From Pelomyxa schiedti (taxonomy: Eukaryota > Evosea > Pelobiontida > Pelomyxidae): a stretch of DNA of 64,000 nt. Both the position numbers and the translations under genes were made by a program. Below the pieces are notes generated by a model that saw only the letters and a program-made list of their open reading frames with translations, made no database searches and was not told the origin of the DNA. The stretch covers positions 1-64,000 of the forward strand of contig JAHLWZ010000804.1 of the NCBI GenBank assembly GCA_020536535.1, read 5' to 3'. Position 1 is the stretch's first letter. Every line of letters starts with the position of its first letter. Shown in pieces: positions 62,511 to 64,000 of this stretch.

Positions 62511-64000
62511 TTAGTGTCCACTGCTGCTACTGGTAGGAGTGGGTGTGGTGGTTTCTGCGGGTGTTGTTGCTGTTGGTGTGGGGGTGGGAGGAACAACAGG
62601 CTCGGCAGCCCTTTGCTGGAGAGCTCGGAACCGGCGCTCTGTTTGCTCCACAAGCTGTGGGTGCAACAAGGCAGCTGTCTCGGGGTGCTCGCGTGTAAGG
62701 CGCAGGAATCGGTTCTCCCTGGCAATGAATTCGGAAACGCCGCGTGTTGGTGGGCGGGAGTCAAACTGTAGTGGATTCTTCCCCTGGATTCGAAGTTAGA
62801 AGTCGGAACAGGAAGAATGAGAAACTGTACCTGTGCTCGTAGTGAGGGATTGTATCTATAAAGAGGCCAATAGCCACTGGCAACAGCCAGCTTGACTTCG
62901 TCAACCCAATCCCCGCCCTCTATGCCATGCTCTATGCACGGGCAGTAACAAATAATTACAGCCGACCCTGGGTAAGCATCTGCTTCAAGGAATGCACGGA
63001 TCGTCTGCATTGGATTAGCATACAGTGCTACCTGTGCCACGTAGATATTCTCGTAGCTGTAGAAGGGTCAGTTTCCTAACGTCACTCAGTAATGCTCTTA
63101 CCTCATAACAATGCTGCCGAAATCCTTCTTATTTTGTGTGTGGCCTCCTGATGCAAATTTGGAGACACTCCCTTTGGCACTGCCCTTACTCTTCTGCCCT
63201 CCTGTGTTAGAATAAACCTCAGTGTCCAAAACAATGGCCTTTATCTCCGTGCCAAGGGAAAGGACATGGTCCAGGCCACCTGAAATGAGTCAACAACACG
63301 AAAATGAAGGTCATGGTCTCACCAAAATCGATATCGTAAGCCCATCCATCACCACCGACAGCCCACTGAGTAATCTTCGGTAAAGCATCACGTTCCTTCC
63401 ACACTTGAGCTAATGCAGCATTTGCTGTGTGCTCAGTCTCAAGAAGGTGTGCAAGTAGCTTTGCATTGGTAAGAGAGGCAGAAGCATCTGTAAAATCTCC
63501 CAGCCATTTCACGAAAGCTGAACGTAACTCCGCAGACATCTTCGATATGGTCAAGGAACTGGATTCAACCAAGTAAGAATACCGTGATGCTGGTATCTTC
63601 AAGTAGGAGTTTTATCTTGGCCATCAGCTTTTCACGCAGTACTCGGTGTCCTTGAAGAGCTCCCAACGAAAATTCTTCATTTATTTTAGTTATTTCTTTA
63701 CTTCCATGTAATGGGAAAAATCACTTACCAGCAGCATCTATGTGAGATTAGTGCTAAGAAAAGAGTGAAAAAGGGGTCTACTTTCAAACAAGGAAATACT
63801 CAGGCAAGGACCCCAGCCGGACTCGGTATTCTTTGTATACGGGGAAGATGGGAAACTGATTGCAATAGCCGCACTGCACCCAGCAGCATTTCCAAGTGAA
63901 AGCCTCTCACCAAACAAGGAGGAGAGAAGTTTCAGGTAGGGAGCCTCACCACACCCAGCACATGCGCCACTGAACTCAAACAGTGGTTGCACAAGTTGAG
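62511..64000 (-). CDS. PFOR: Pyruvate:ferredoxin oxidoreductase, C-terminal part (runs off the window)
   Basis: Only the thiamine-diphosphate end is present. Moving downstream: PLFEFSGACAGCGEAPYLKL (cluster and TPP Cys), GNAAGCSAAIA, GPCLSISLFE, ALAQVWKERDALPKITQ, GGDGWAYDIDFGGLDHV, LDTEVYSNTGGQKSKGS (metal-TPP motif) and KDFGSIVMSYENIYVAQVAL. YPGSAVIICYCPCIEHGI and YWPLYRYNP follow. An unusual tail rich in Pro/Thr/Ser ends TPTPTSSSGH. PFOR makes acetyl-CoA, CO2 and reduced ferredoxin from pyruvate in anaerobes. The N-terminal two thirds lie beyond 64000. A 9-nt exon at 63729-63737 is required. Confidence 0.92.
63729..63737 (-). other. 9-nt micro-exon in PFOR
   Basis: On the minus strand TTTCTTAGCAC..CACATAG precedes ATGCTGCTG, which is followed by GTAAGTGA. 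Including these nine bases joins SLFE to Asn-Ala-Ala-Glu and then FSLGAL, matching the SLFEDNAEF-type segment of PFORs. Confidence 0.7.

Noticed and set aside
1-64000. CRISPR arrays, insertion sequences, operons or riboswitches
   Set aside because: None seen. The DNA is eukaryotic with spliced genes; spaced direct repeats and transposase-like frames are absent.
1-64000. tRNA and rRNA genes
   Set aside because: I found no cloverleaf-like segment with conserved arm sequences and no rRNA landmark by eye; a dedicated scan (for example tRNAscan-SE and Infernal) would be needed to exclude small RNA genes.

Overview
The window is nuclear DNA from a eukaryotic microbe. Genes are close together on both strands and most are split by short GT-AG introns, usually 40-75 nt and sometimes near 23-31 nt. 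The long reading frames are therefore usually exons. The gene content points to an anaerobic, flagellate amoebozoan, most likely an archamoeba of the Pelomyxa/Mastigamoeba type. The evidence is a pyruvate:ferredoxin oxidoreductase beside an ADP-forming acetyl-CoA synthetase, an IFT57 ciliary gene, an amoebozoan-style TKL kinase and archamoeba-like ankyrin-type repeats. The species name is an inference; the anaerobic-protist reading is firmer.

Layout. 0.1-0.8 kb: ankyrin-like protein (+). 1.1-5.4: SCYL2-like pseudokinase with a WW domain (+). 5.4-7.1: secreted S51/cyanophycinase-like peptidase (+). 7.2-13.3: IFT57, a DENN-domain protein and a B-box protein (all -). 13.5: small membrane protein (+). 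13.7-15.0: poorly resolved stretch. 15.0-16.1: two-repeat GC-rich protein (+). 16.2-18.2: Ser-rich surface protein (-). 18.4-19.5: calcyclin-binding protein (-). 19.7-20.6: ARL2 (+). 20.7-22.4: DGAT/ACAT acyltransferase (-). 22.8-24.5: divergent eEF1A (+). 24.6-26.6: TKL kinase (-). 26.7-28: a second surface protein (-). 28.2-28.9: MobB-like GTPase (-).

28.9-51.8 kb is the remarkable part: 11 consecutive genes built from two parts. One is an HSPA12-like Hsp70 ATPase: five copies, two with a C-terminal von Willebrand A domain and one with a ruined ATP site. The other is a C-terminal domain of about 140 residues that I do not recognise, called domain X here. Domain X occurs in six proteins with very different N-termini, usually just after a phase-0 intron. 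A divergent pair (Hsp70-vWA on -, Hsp70 on +) occurs twice, followed both times by domain X genes on +, so an ancestral module was duplicated. I propose that the Hsp70-like proteins and the domain X proteins work together; this is inference from clustering.

51.8-64 kb returns to housekeeping genes: Rab GDI (-), a sirtuin with a YEATS-like C-terminus (-), the exon-junction protein Y14/RBM8A (+), a PRA1-family protein (+), an unrecognised protein (-), ADP-forming acetyl-CoA synthetase (-) and the C-terminal part of pyruvate:ferredoxin oxidoreductase (-, runs off the right edge). The last two catalyse consecutive steps from pyruvate to acetate with ATP formation. Splicing is unusual in places: ARL2 appears to need a 1-nt exon, PFOR has a 9-nt exon, and the sirtuin has a 23-nt intron. 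All exon joins come from reading frames and family similarity, not from transcripts.
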